DNA from: Stieleria maiorica
GTDB taxonomy: Bacteria > Planctomycetota > Planctomycetia > Pirellulales > Pirellulaceae
Length of the DNA stretch: 64,000 bases
Reading direction: 5' to 3'
Assembly: GCF_008035925.1 (NCBI RefSeq)
Contig: NZ_CP036264.1
Coordinates: forward strand, 5,082,402 to 5,146,401
The notes beneath the pieces were generated by a model, which saw nothing but the letters and a program-made list of their open reading frames with translations, was not told the origin of the DNA and did not search any database. Below are positions 56,769-64,000 of the stretch, piece after piece. The translations under genes were made by a program, and so were the position numbers. Numbering within the stretch: position 1 is the first letter of the stretch; each line of letters starts with the position of its first letter.

Positions 56769-58070
56769 TCAAACCATCAACGGCTCGATCAGTTTTCCGC
56801 CGTCGACGATTTCGATCGGTCGGTCGCCGGGAGCCATCAACTCCTTGTCGGCGACGATTCCGAGCAAGCGGTACATGGTGGTCGCCAAGTCGGCCGGCGA
56901 AACAGGGCTGTCTTCCGGTTCGGCGGCGGTCGAGTCCGATGCGCCGTAGACCATGCCGCCCTTGATGCCACCGCCGGCCATCAACACGCTGAACACCTTG
57001 GGCCAGTGGTCGCGGCCTGCGTCGTTGTTGATCTTCGGCGTGCGTCCGAATTCGCTGCTGACCATCACCAGCGTCTCGTCCAACATGCCGCGTTCGCTAA
57101 GGTCATCCAGCAGAGCGGCCAACGCGGTGTCCAAAGCGGGCATTTGGCTTTTGAAGCCGTTGGTGATGTTGTTGTGCATGTCCCAACCGCCGTAGGTCAG
57201 CGTCACCAGACGTGTGCCGGCTTCGACCAGACGACGCGCCATCAGCAGACGCTGGCCGGCTTGGTTGCGGCCATATCGGTCACGCATTTTGGCGTCTTCT
57301 TTGTCGATATCAAACGCCTCTTTGGCCGCCGGGGTATCGAGCAAGCTGTAAGCACGCTCGTAGAACGTGTTCATCGCCCCGACGTTGTCGGCCGCCGTCG
57401 CAGAAACAAATTGCTTGTTGACCGCCGCCAAAGCCTCTTTGCGACGCATGAACCGGTCGCCGTCTACGCCGCCGGCCAGATCCAAGTCGCGGACTTTGAA
57501 ACCGCTTTGGGCCGGATCGGACCCGAGAGCAAACCCGCCGTAGCTGCTGGGCAGGTAGCCCGTGCCGGCGAATTCGTTCGGGACGTTGGGAATGCAAACG
57601 TACGGAGGCAGGTTGTTACGCGGTCCGTATTCGTGGCTGACAACCGCACCGAACGACGGGTAACGCAGCGCCGGGCTGGGCTTGTAGCCGGTGAACATGT
57701 TGTGCGTCCCCCGCTCATGGGCCGCTTCACCGTGTGTCATGGAACGAATCACGCTGAACTTGTCCGCCCGCTTGGCGAGCTGTGGAACGGACTCGCCGAA
57801 CACTTCGCCGGTGTTGGTTTTGATCGTCCGCATCTCGCCCCGGTATTCCAGCGGGCTGTACGGTTTGGGGTCAAACGATTCCTGCTGGGCCATTCCCCCG
57901 GGCAGATAAACGTGAATCACACTCTTGGCTTTCGCCTCGACAAAATCGTAGTGCTTTTGCTCGGCCATCGCCTGACGCATCAGCAACTCGGGCAATGACA
58001 GGCCGATCCCTCCAAGAGCACCAGCGGCCAAAAATCCGCGACGGCTAAATGGGTTTCCTTCGCAACGCAT
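56769..58070 (-). CDS. DUF1501 family protein with Tat signal
   Basis: 433 residues. The N-terminus has a twin-arginine signal (FSRRGFLAAGALGGIGLSLPELL), so it is exported folded. Family blocks: VIHVYLPGGMAQQESFDPKP, HGEAAHERGTHNMFTGY, GGWDMHNNI and LVMVSSEFGRTPKINNDAGRDHW, all typical of DUF1501, an alkaline-phosphatase-superfamily-like fold with metal-binding Asp/His. Often encoded with DUF1549/DUF1553 partners, as here (first gene of the block). Substrate unknown. Confidence 0.94.
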   Translation of the reverse strand: MRCEGNPFSRRGFLAAGALGGIGLSLPELLMRQAMAEQKHYDFVEAKAKSVIHVYLPGGMAQQESFDPKPYSPLEYRGEMRTIKTNTGEVFGESVPQLAKRADKFSVIRSMTHGEAAHERGTHNMFTGYKPSPALRYPSFGAVVSHEYGPRNNLPPYVCIPNVPNEFAGTGYLPSSYGGFALGSDPAQSGFKVRDLDLAGGVDGDRFMRRKEALAAVNKQFVSATAADNVGAMNTFYERAYSLLDTPAAKEAFDIDKEDAKMRDRYGRNQAGQRLLMARRLVEAGTRLVTLTYGGWDMHNNITNGFKSQMPALDTALAALLDDLSERGMLDETLVMVSSEFGRTPKINNDAGRDHWPKVFSVLMAGGGIKGGMVYGASDSTAAEPEDSPVSPADLATTMYRLLGIVADKELMAPGDRPIEIVDGGKLIEPLMV

Positions 58071-58468
58071 CGAACGACTCCGTGAATCAGTGATGGGTGG
58101 GGTGAATTCCAGCGGCCAGAAAGCGGACTAAACCAGTGCATCCATCGGCACGGCTTGCGTAGTCACGTCTCCAGCACAATCGGTGCATCCGAGTTCGCTG
58201 AAATGGTTGTAGGCGGGAACAGCTTCTCGCGGAGAATTCTTTCGCCGCAGAGCTGCTGGGGGTGGGTGTGGTGTCCAGCATCATCCTCGCTTGCTTGCAC
58301 AAACGAATACTAACCTGAACGACAACGAGTCTATCGTCTCAATGAACCCGGGAAAATGATCTAACCGGAAAAATTAATTCCACCGGATAGTGAACGTAAT
58401 TCCCCTAAGGCACGCTCAGGGTAGCGGCAAACCACAAAAGAGTCAAACTCGCCTCCCCGCCGGGGGGA
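58071..58468. other. Spacer between DUF1501 block and valS operon
   Basis: 398 bases, no gene seen. The promoter for the DUF1501 block should lie near 58080-58350. A short GC hairpin at 58454-58468 abuts the stop of the 114-residue gene. Otherwise unremarkable. Confidence 0.45.
58454..58468 (-). terminator. Weak candidate terminator after the valS operon
   Basis: A CCCC-GCC-GGGG hairpin sits directly after the stop of the 114-residue gene, on the minus strand followed by a broken T-rich stretch (GTTTGACTCTTTTG). The T-tract is interrupted, so this is tentative. Confidence 0.3.
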
Positions 58469-58813
58469 TCACCACTGCAGTTTCCAGGTCTCGGGCGCCT
58501 GCTCCAGGTCGTACCAACCGTCGAAATCTTCCTGTCGGTCGTTTTCGGCCAGTTCGACCGCCCCCTGTTCGGCCATTTGATGAATGAACTGGCCGAGCTG
58601 CTTGCTTGAGCCAAATTCCCAGGCGATCAGTTCGTCCTTGCCCGCTTCGGCAAAATGGTCGACCGCCAGTTCGAGCAGCACGCGACAGACGCCTTCGGCG
58701 GTGACGTGCCCGGATTGGCTCAACGTCCGGTCTTTCAATGCGACCCGGATCGTGTGGCGAACAAACTCCACACGTTCGGCATGTCCGGATTCAAACTCGG
58801 GGGCGTGGTTCAA
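58469..58813 (-). CDS. Small helical protein coupled to valS
   Basis: 114 residues, not recognised. Predicted mostly helical, acidic C-terminus (LAENDRQEDFDGWYDLEQAPETW), no signal or membrane helix. Its start overlaps the valS stop by 4 bases, so translation is coupled to valyl-tRNA synthetase. It might be a partner or regulator of translation, but only the position suggests that. Confidence 0.65.
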   Translation of the reverse strand: MNHAPEFESGHAERVEFVRHTIRVALKDRTLSQSGHVTAEGVCRVLLELAVDHFAEAGKDELIAWEFGSSKQLGQFIHQMAEQGAVELAENDRQEDFDGWYDLEQAPETWKLQW

Positions 58814-61800
58814 TTTGATGAGACCTTCTCCTTCAGCTTGCTGATATCGCCTTCGACCGAATTGCGTTGATTGACCAAATCGGTCAGAGTCGCCCGCTCT
58901 TTCTCGACGACCTCGGCCGGGGCGCGCGACACGAAGTTCTCGTTGGACAGCTTCGATTCTTTGCCGGTGATTTGCTTGAGCAACTGACCGAGCAGTTTCT
59001 CCAGACGCGAAAGTTCGGCTTCGACATCAATGAATTTTTCCAGATCAACGTGGACTTCGACATCGATGGCCGGGATCGCCAGTGGCGCGTCGGTTTCGAA
59101 CGCCTCGGCCGACGGTCCGATCGTGACGACATCGGCCCCGGCGAGGGCACCAAAGTAGGCCTTCATCGGTTCCAGCAAGCTGCGGCTGGAATCGCTGCAG
59201 CGGATCGCCACCGGGACAGTTTCGCGCGGCGGAATGTTGCTGCTGGCACGGATCTGGCGGATCGCTCCGACAATGCTTTGGAATTCCGCGAATTGTCGCT
59301 CGATCGTTTCATCAAAGTGCCCGCGGTCTGCCTCAGGCCACTCGGCTTTCATCACAAACGCGGACACCGCGGTGGGCGTCAATCCGCGTTCGGGCGCCAA
59401 TTCGCCCAGGTAACTCCAGATCGATTCGGTCACGAACGGCATGATCGGATGCAGCAAACGCAACAACGTGTCGAGACCATGGGCGATGACGTTTTGAGTC
59501 ACCGCGCGTTGTGATTCGTCGGCCAAGCGTGGCTTGGCGATCTCGACATAGAAGCTACAGAATTCGTGCCAGGCGAAATCGTACAGGATCCGGGCCACGT
59601 CGGCGAATTTGAACTGGTCGATCCCCTCGGTCACCTGCTCGGTCACCGTCGCCAGTCGGCTGAGCAGCCAACGGTCTTCCACCGGCAGCGTTGCGACGTC
59701 AATGGTTTGCGGCGTGAAGCCTTCCAGATTCATCAACACGAACCGGGCGGCATTCCACAGCTTGTTGACAAAGTTGCGACTGGTTTCGAACTTCTCGCTG
59801 ACGACGGCGGCTTTGGGAAACGCCAGGTCGGCATCGGATTCAGCCCACTGTGTCGAAAACGATTTCTTGCACTCGGGGCACTTGATCGTGGTCGCGACGC
59901 GATTCTTTTTCGTCTGGTCGACCAGTTTTTCACAGTGCGGGCATTCGTACTGGACCGGCATGCGGACGTCTTGGGTTTCCGTCGCCAAGCGGGCCAAGCC
60001 GAACCGCAGCGAATCGGGACCGAACTTGTCGATCACATCGATCGGGTCCACTCCGTTCCCCTTGCTCTTGCTCATCCGTTCGCCATGTCCGTCCAGGATC
60101 GTCGGATGGATGAAGACTTCGTCGAACGGGATTTCGTCCAAGTTGTTCAGCCCCATCAACACCATCCGCGCGACCCACAGCGTGATGATGTCGCGGGACG
60201 TGCAAAGCGTGGACGTGGGATAAAAGTATTCCAACTCCTTCGTCTGTTGCGGCCAGCCGAGCGTGCTGTGGGGCCACAATGCCGACGAGAACCAAGTATC
60301 CAAAACATCCGGATCGCGTTCCAACCCCAACGCTTCGACCTTGGCTTCCAGCGGCGACTCTTCATCCCTCAGGCAGACAAACACGCTGTACGATGTTGAT
60401 GCATCGTCTTCGTCGTCGGCCTGGATTTTTGTCGCGATCAGATCGTCGCCGCCAAGCGCCGCTGCTTGTTCGGCGACACGGGAAGCTTCCGCCCGACTCT
60501 CAAAGGACGCCGACCAGATCGGAATCCGGTGTCCCCACCAAAGCTGCCGGCTGACGGGCCAGTCACGTTTTTCGCCCAGCCAATCCAGGTACCCTTTGCG
60601 ATAGCGGGTCGGATAGATGCGGACGCGATCGTCGGTGACGGCATCCATCGCCGACTGGGCCAGATCATCCATTTTGACGAACCATTGATCCGCCAAATAG
60701 GGTTCGATGGCGGTCTTGCTGCGATCCGACAGCGGCATTTCAATGTCGCGATCCTCGATGTCGCCCAGCAAGCCGGATTCGTCCAAATCGGCGACCACTT
60801 GCTTTCGCGCTGCGGCGATCGTCAACCCTTCGTAGGCCGGAACCAGTCCATTGATCGTGCCATCGGGGTTCAAGATGTTCAGCATCGGCAACGACTGGCG
60901 TTTGCCGACTTCATAGTCATTCGGGTCGTGCGCCGGCGTGATCTTGACGCATCCGGACCCCAGTTCCGGTTTCGCCCACACGTCGGCCACCAGTGGGATT
61001 TTTCGATCGGCCAGCGGCAACATCAAACATCGTCCGTCGGCGGCCATGTCCCGCAATTGTTCCAGTTTGGGCAGCATCGTTCGACGACGCTCGACCAACC
61101 CATCGAGTTGTTTTTGCAGCTCGGGTTTTTCTTTTGCGGGTGCCGCGGCAAGCCTTTCTTCCAGCTCCGCTTGCAGTTTATCGAGCGCCGCGGCGGGATC
61201 GGGATGCACGGCCACGGCGGTATCGCCGAGCATCGTTTCCGGGCGGGTCGTGGCGATCACCACGTGATCGGGTTCGCCCGGCTTGGGATCAATCACGGGG
61301 TAGCGGAAGTGGTAAAAGTGCCCTTTCTTGGTCACGTTTTCCACTTCGTCGTTGCTGACGGCGGTTTGCAGGAACGTGTCCCAGTTGACCAGGCGTTTGC
61401 CGCGGTAGATCAAATCCTTGTGGAACAAATCATAGAACGTTGCGCGGACCGCGGCGCCGCACATGGGATCCAGCGTGAACCGCAGCCGCCGCCAATCGCA
61501 ACTGCATCCCATCCGTTTCAGCTGGCCCAAGATCCGTTTTTCGTATTGGTCTTTCCAATCCCAGATCCGCTTGACCAGTGCATCACGTCCGATGTCATGG
61601 CGTGACAGGTTTTCCTGTTCCTTCAACCGCCGTTCGACCACCGCTTGGGTCGCGATTCCCGCATGGTCGGTGCCCGGCATCCACAGGGTTTCGAACCCTT
61701 GCATCCGCTTGGTGCGGATCAGGATGTCTTGCAGCGTGTTGTTCAGCCCGTGTCCCAAGTGCAGCGCGCCGGTCACGTTCGGCGGCGGGATCACGATGGT

Positions 61801-61908
61801 GTACGGTTTTTTGTCGGGATTGATTTCGGCGTTGTTGCAACCCGCTTCATCCCACTGGGCACCAATCTTGCTTGCCGCCGTGCTGTGATCAAATCGGTTT
61901 GGAATCAT
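58810..61908 (-). CDS. valS: Valyl-tRNA synthetase
   Basis: Charges tRNA(Val). 1032 residues from ATG 61908; the longer reading from 62025 overlaps cimA and is rejected. HIGH motif HLGH at 50-53; KMSKS-type RMSKS at 611-615. The CP1 editing domain (TTRPETMLGDTAVAVHP ... GSGCVKITPAHDPNDYEVGKR) contains an extra helical insert of roughly 47 residues (ALDKLQAELEERLAAAPAKE onward) compared with E. coli ValS from memory. After RMSKS is a zinc ribbon (CPHC and CPEC). The C-terminal coiled-coil arm is present. Start is 8 bases after cimA; overlaps the 114-residue gene by 4. Confidence 0.97.
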   Translation of the reverse strand: MIPNRFDHSTAASKIGAQWDEAGCNNAEINPDKKPYTIVIPPPNVTGALHLGHGLNNTLQDILIRTKRMQGFETLWMPGTDHAGIATQAVVERRLKEQENLSRHDIGRDALVKRIWDWKDQYEKRILGQLKRMGCSCDWRRLRFTLDPMCGAAVRATFYDLFHKDLIYRGKRLVNWDTFLQTAVSNDEVENVTKKGHFYHFRYPVIDPKPGEPDHVVIATTRPETMLGDTAVAVHPDPAAALDKLQAELEERLAAAPAKEKPELQKQLDGLVERRRTMLPKLEQLRDMAADGRCLMLPLADRKIPLVADVWAKPELGSGCVKITPAHDPNDYEVGKRQSLPMLNILNPDGTINGLVPAYEGLTIAAARKQVVADLDESGLLGDIEDRDIEMPLSDRSKTAIEPYLADQWFVKMDDLAQSAMDAVTDDRVRIYPTRYRKGYLDWLGEKRDWPVSRQLWWGHRIPIWSASFESRAEASRVAEQAAALGGDDLIATKIQADDEDDASTSYSVFVCLRDEESPLEAKVEALGLERDPDVLDTWFSSALWPHSTLGWPQQTKELEYFYPTSTLCTSRDIITLWVARMVLMGLNNLDEIPFDEVFIHPTILDGHGERMSKSKGNGVDPIDVIDKFGPDSLRFGLARLATETQDVRMPVQYECPHCEKLVDQTKKNRVATTIKCPECKKSFSTQWAESDADLAFPKAAVVSEKFETSRNFVNKLWNAARFVLMNLEGFTPQTIDVATLPVEDRWLLSRLATVTEQVTEGIDQFKFADVARILYDFAWHEFCSFYVEIAKPRLADESQRAVTQNVIAHGLDTLLRLLHPIMPFVTESIWSYLGELAPERGLTPTAVSAFVMKAEWPEADRGHFDETIERQFAEFQSIVGAIRQIRASSNIPPRETVPVAIRCSDSSRSLLEPMKAYFGALAGADVVTIGPSAEAFETDAPLAIPAIDVEVHVDLEKFIDVEAELSRLEKLLGQLLKQITGKESKLSNENFVSRAPAEVVEKERATLTDLVNQRNSVEGDISKLKEKVSSN

Positions 61909-61916
61909 GACGATGT

Positions 61917-63512
61917 TTAAGTTGCCGGTGTAACGTTTTCTTTGTGCAATTTGTATTCGACAGAATCGATCAGGGCCTGAAAACTGGCTTCGATGATATT
62001 GTCGCTGACTCCGATCGTGCCCCACGATTCGTGGTGATCGGCACTTTCGATATTGACTCGGGTGCTGGCCGCGGTGCCGGCGCCGTTGTCGACCACACGC
62101 ACCTTGTAATCGACCAGGCGCATGTCGCGCAATTGGGGATAGGACGGCAGCAGGGTTTCGCGGAGAGCGGTGTCGAGCGCGTTGACCGGGCCGTGGCCTT
62201 CGGCGGCATTGAAACAGTCCTGGTCGCCGACGCGGATCTTCAGAATCGCCTCGGCATAGACGTCCTTTTCGTCGGCCGAGGTTTCTCCGGCAACGACGCG
62301 GTACTTGATCGGACTGAAGTGCGGGGTAAAGGTTCCCAGCACCCGTTTGATCAGCAGGTCGAACGAACCGCCGGCGTTTTCGAATTGGAACCCTTGGTTT
62401 TCCAGACGTACGACCTCGGCCAGGATTCGGTCTTGGGTTTCTCGGTCGTCTTCGATGCTGTGCTTGTTGGCGACGGCAACGATGTTGCTGCGACCGGACA
62501 GTTCGCTGACCAGGATCCGTCGCTCGTTGCCGACCAATGTCGGATCGATGTGCTCATAGGTCGACGCGGCCTTGTTGATCGCGTGGACGTGCATGCCGCC
62601 CTTGTGTGCGAACGCGCTTTGACCGACAAACGCCTGCCCGCCGCGCCACTGCAAGTTGGCCGTTTCGTAGACGAACCGACTCAGCTCGGTCAGCGACTGC
62701 AAGCTGCGGCCGCCCAGAACGCTGTAGCCTTTTTTCTTGAGCGCCAGATTGGCCATCACGGAGATGAGATCGGCGTTGCCGCAGCGTTCTCCGATGCCGT
62801 TGATCGTGCCTTGCACCTGGGTCGCCCCGACGTCCACGGCGGCCAGCGAATTGGCGACCGCCAGTTCGCTGTCGTTGTGGCAGTGAATGCCGAAGGTCAC
62901 GTCGGGGTAGTCACGCAGCGATTCGATCGCGGCGGTGGTGATTTCGGCGATCTGTTCGGGCAGCGATCCGCCGTTGGTGTCACAAAGCGACATCACAGTC
63001 GCCCCGCCGCTGGCGGCCGCCCGCAGGGTTTGCAAGGCATATTCGGGGTTGGCCCGGTACCCGTCGAAAAAGTGTTCGGCGTCGTAGATCACGGCCGCGT
63101 TGCCGGCCAGGAACTGGACGCTTTCGCCGATCATCGCCAGGTTTTCTTCCAACGAAACCCGCAACACTTCGGTGGCGTGGTAGTCCCAGGTTTTTCCGAC
63201 CACGGTGATCACCGGGGTCTGGGCGGCGACCAGGGCCTTCATGCCGGGGTCTTCGGACGCGTCGATCCCGCGTCTGCGGGTCATTCCGAAGGCACAGACC
63301 TGGGTGTCGCCCAGATCATGTTTCCGGATTTCCTCGAAAAACGCCACGTCTTTTTCGTTGCTCAACGGGTAACCGCCCTCGATAAAATCGACGCCCGTTT
63401 CGGCCAATCGCAGCGCGATCTGCAGTTTGTCGTTCAGCGAAAAACTGACGCCTTCTCCCTGGGATCCGTCCCGCAGCGTGGTGTCGTAAATTTGGATCGG
63501 TTTTGAAGTCAT
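61917..63512 (-). CDS. cimA: (R)-citramalate synthase
   Basis: 531 residues. Acetyl-CoA plus pyruvate to citramalate, the first step of the pyruvate route to isoleucine. HMGL-like barrel with [13 protein letters not shown] (8-20), metal block [13 protein letters not shown], then the LeuA allosteric (dimer) domain at the C-terminus. Length and motifs fit CimA rather than LeuA or homocitrate synthase. The next gene, valS, follows by 8 bases. An intrinsic terminator hairpin ends about 19 bases before the ATG, with no strong Shine-Dalgarno in between, suggesting regulated readthrough (see findings). Confidence 0.93.
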   Translation of the reverse strand: MTSKPIQIYDTTLRDGSQGEGVSFSLNDKLQIALRLAETGVDFIEGGYPLSNEKDVAFFEEIRKHDLGDTQVCAFGMTRRRGIDASEDPGMKALVAAQTPVITVVGKTWDYHATEVLRVSLEENLAMIGESVQFLAGNAAVIYDAEHFFDGYRANPEYALQTLRAAASGGATVMSLCDTNGGSLPEQIAEITTAAIESLRDYPDVTFGIHCHNDSELAVANSLAAVDVGATQVQGTINGIGERCGNADLISVMANLALKKKGYSVLGGRSLQSLTELSRFVYETANLQWRGGQAFVGQSAFAHKGGMHVHAINKAASTYEHIDPTLVGNERRILVSELSGRSNIVAVANKHSIEDDRETQDRILAEVVRLENQGFQFENAGGSFDLLIKRVLGTFTPHFSPIKYRVVAGETSADEKDVYAEAILKIRVGDQDCFNAAEGHGPVNALDTALRETLLPSYPQLRDMRLVDYKVRVVDNGAGTAASTRVNIESADHHESWGTIGVSDNIIEASFQALIDSVEYKLHKENVTPAT

Positions 63513-63840
63513 GGCTGGTTTTCAAGTACGAAAAAACCCCCGGAGCTGGAAAGCCACGGGGGTAAAAGTTTCTTCCAAAGGCTGTGCTTGAAACGACTCA
63601 GCGGCCGGGCGGTGCGTCGCCGGGCCAAGGAGCGGTCTCGTTCCCCCGCGTCATCGCTGGCAAACGGTGCCAGGGACGCGGCAAATAATGACAGATTGAA
63701 TTTGCACAGTGATCGTCGTGGATGGAATGATCGGGGGGGCGAATTGAGAGAAATCGCTCGATTCACCCAGGAATCGAGAGAATACGGCGTCACGTATCAT
63801 CCGTCAATCGCGGCAAGCGACAACCCACCCAGGCGGCCCG
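63513..63840. other. Leader region of cimA
   Basis: 328 bases between a minus-strand membrane-protein gene and cimA. Contains the hairpin above, a short ORF from about 63654 (MTRGNETAPWPGDAPPGR), and a longer possible ORF whose stop overlaps the cimA start by ATGA (63509-63793, GTG start). Neither shows runs of branched-chain amino-acid codons, so a classical leader peptide is not evident. Confidence 0.45.
63531..63563 (-). terminator. Terminator/attenuator hairpin before cimA
   Basis: On the minus strand, 7-base arms ACCCCCG (63557-63563) and CGGGGGT (63536-63542) enclose a 14-base loop that itself can pair GCT with AGC, followed by six T (63531-63536). Such a stem with a T-tract is a standard intrinsic terminator. 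It lies directly upstream of cimA on the same strand, either ending the preceding gene or attenuating cimA. Confidence 0.8.
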
Positions 63841-64000
63841 TCAGGGGGAAGGTGCCGACCGCCGACCCCGCTGCCGATGCGACGGCGCGAGCGACCACAG
63901 GTAGCTGACCGAAAACACGATGCAGATCGCGACCATCAGCGAGACAATTTGGGTCGAGTGCAGGTTCACCACGCCCTGGGCCCGCCAGATGGAAAAGAAG
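63841..64000 (-). CDS. Membrane protein, C-terminal fragment (continues beyond window)
   Basis: 52 visible residues ending at TGA 63841-63843. Begins FFSIWRAQGVVNLHSTQ, then a membrane helix (IVSLMVAICIVFSVSYLWSL) and a basic tail (SHRQRGRRSAPSP). Too little to name; a prolipoprotein diacylglyceryl transferase C-terminus was considered but not supported by a motif. Confidence 0.6.
   Translation of the reverse strand, partial: FFSIWRAQGVVNLHSTQIVSLMVAICIVFSVSYLWSLAPSHRQRGRRSAPSP

Noticed and set aside
61944..63506. Antisense ORF of 520 residues opposite cimA
   Set aside because: Mirror of the cimA frame; the plus-strand translation has no recognisable domain.
63509..63793. 94-residue ORF ending in ATGA overlap with cimA as a leader peptide
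   Set aside because: GTG start, no run of Ile, Leu or Val codons; the overlap may be chance, so it is only mentioned in the leader-region entry.

Overview
The window reads as chromosome of a planctomycete, most likely family Pirellulaceae (Rhodopirellula/Rubripirellula/Stieleria-like). This rests on gene content, not on any search. It holds a Cys-type sulfatase, a block of secreted DUF1501, PPC-repeat, DUF1549/DUF1553 and cytochrome/WD40 proteins, a formylmethanofuran-dehydrogenase B-like (C1 pathway) gene, a large Ser/Thr kinase next to an ECF sigma factor, SHD1 and CHAT domains, and many palindromic dispersed repeats. Base composition is GC-rich, so most long antisense ORFs are shadows. No rRNA, tRNA, CRISPR array or replication origin was found.

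Layout. 0-12.6 kb: 3' end of 6-phosphogluconate dehydrogenase (gnd), an fhcB-like gene, a small conserved-looking ORF, dxr-rseP (minus strand), ftsH, a secreted SMP-30/gluconolactonase-like protein and three unrecognised minus-strand proteins. 12.6-20.4 kb: recQ, then a minus-strand operon of GntR/YtrA-type regulator, ABC ATPase, ABC permease and a membrane-anchored protein, with a good sigma70-type promoter. 20.4-28 kb: a remnant of a second sulfatase gene, a WD40/TPR/CHAT/SHD1 secreted putative protease, a full sulfatase, and a DUF1573 protein ending in a strong terminator.

28.4-46.2 kb is a long run of plus-strand signalling genes. ECF sigma factor and Ser/Thr kinase come first. Next is a tight four-gene operon: a zinc-ribbon GTPase; a GAP1-like (GTPase-associated protein) membrane protein; a 963-residue single-pass helical protein; and a two-GYF_2-domain membrane protein. 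After a repeat-rich gap come a large FecR/anti-sigma-like membrane protein translationally coupled to an AglD/YbhN-type multi-pass membrane protein, then a second ECF sigma factor coupled to an anti-sigma-like protein. The four-gene GTPase operon is the best candidate for an undescribed or barely described system: its first two proteins resemble the GTPase/GAP1 pair of predicted NTP-dependent conflict systems, here built around membrane-anchored partners.

46.2-64 kb: a REP-associated tyrosine transposase (RAYT) with its repeats on both sides, a PIN-TRAM protein, the four-gene secreted block (cytochrome/WD40, DUF1549/1553, PPC, DUF1501), a small protein coupled to valS, then valS and a citramalate synthase (cimA). 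A perfect intrinsic terminator hairpin sits just before the cimA start codon, suggesting attenuation. The window ends inside a minus-strand membrane protein.
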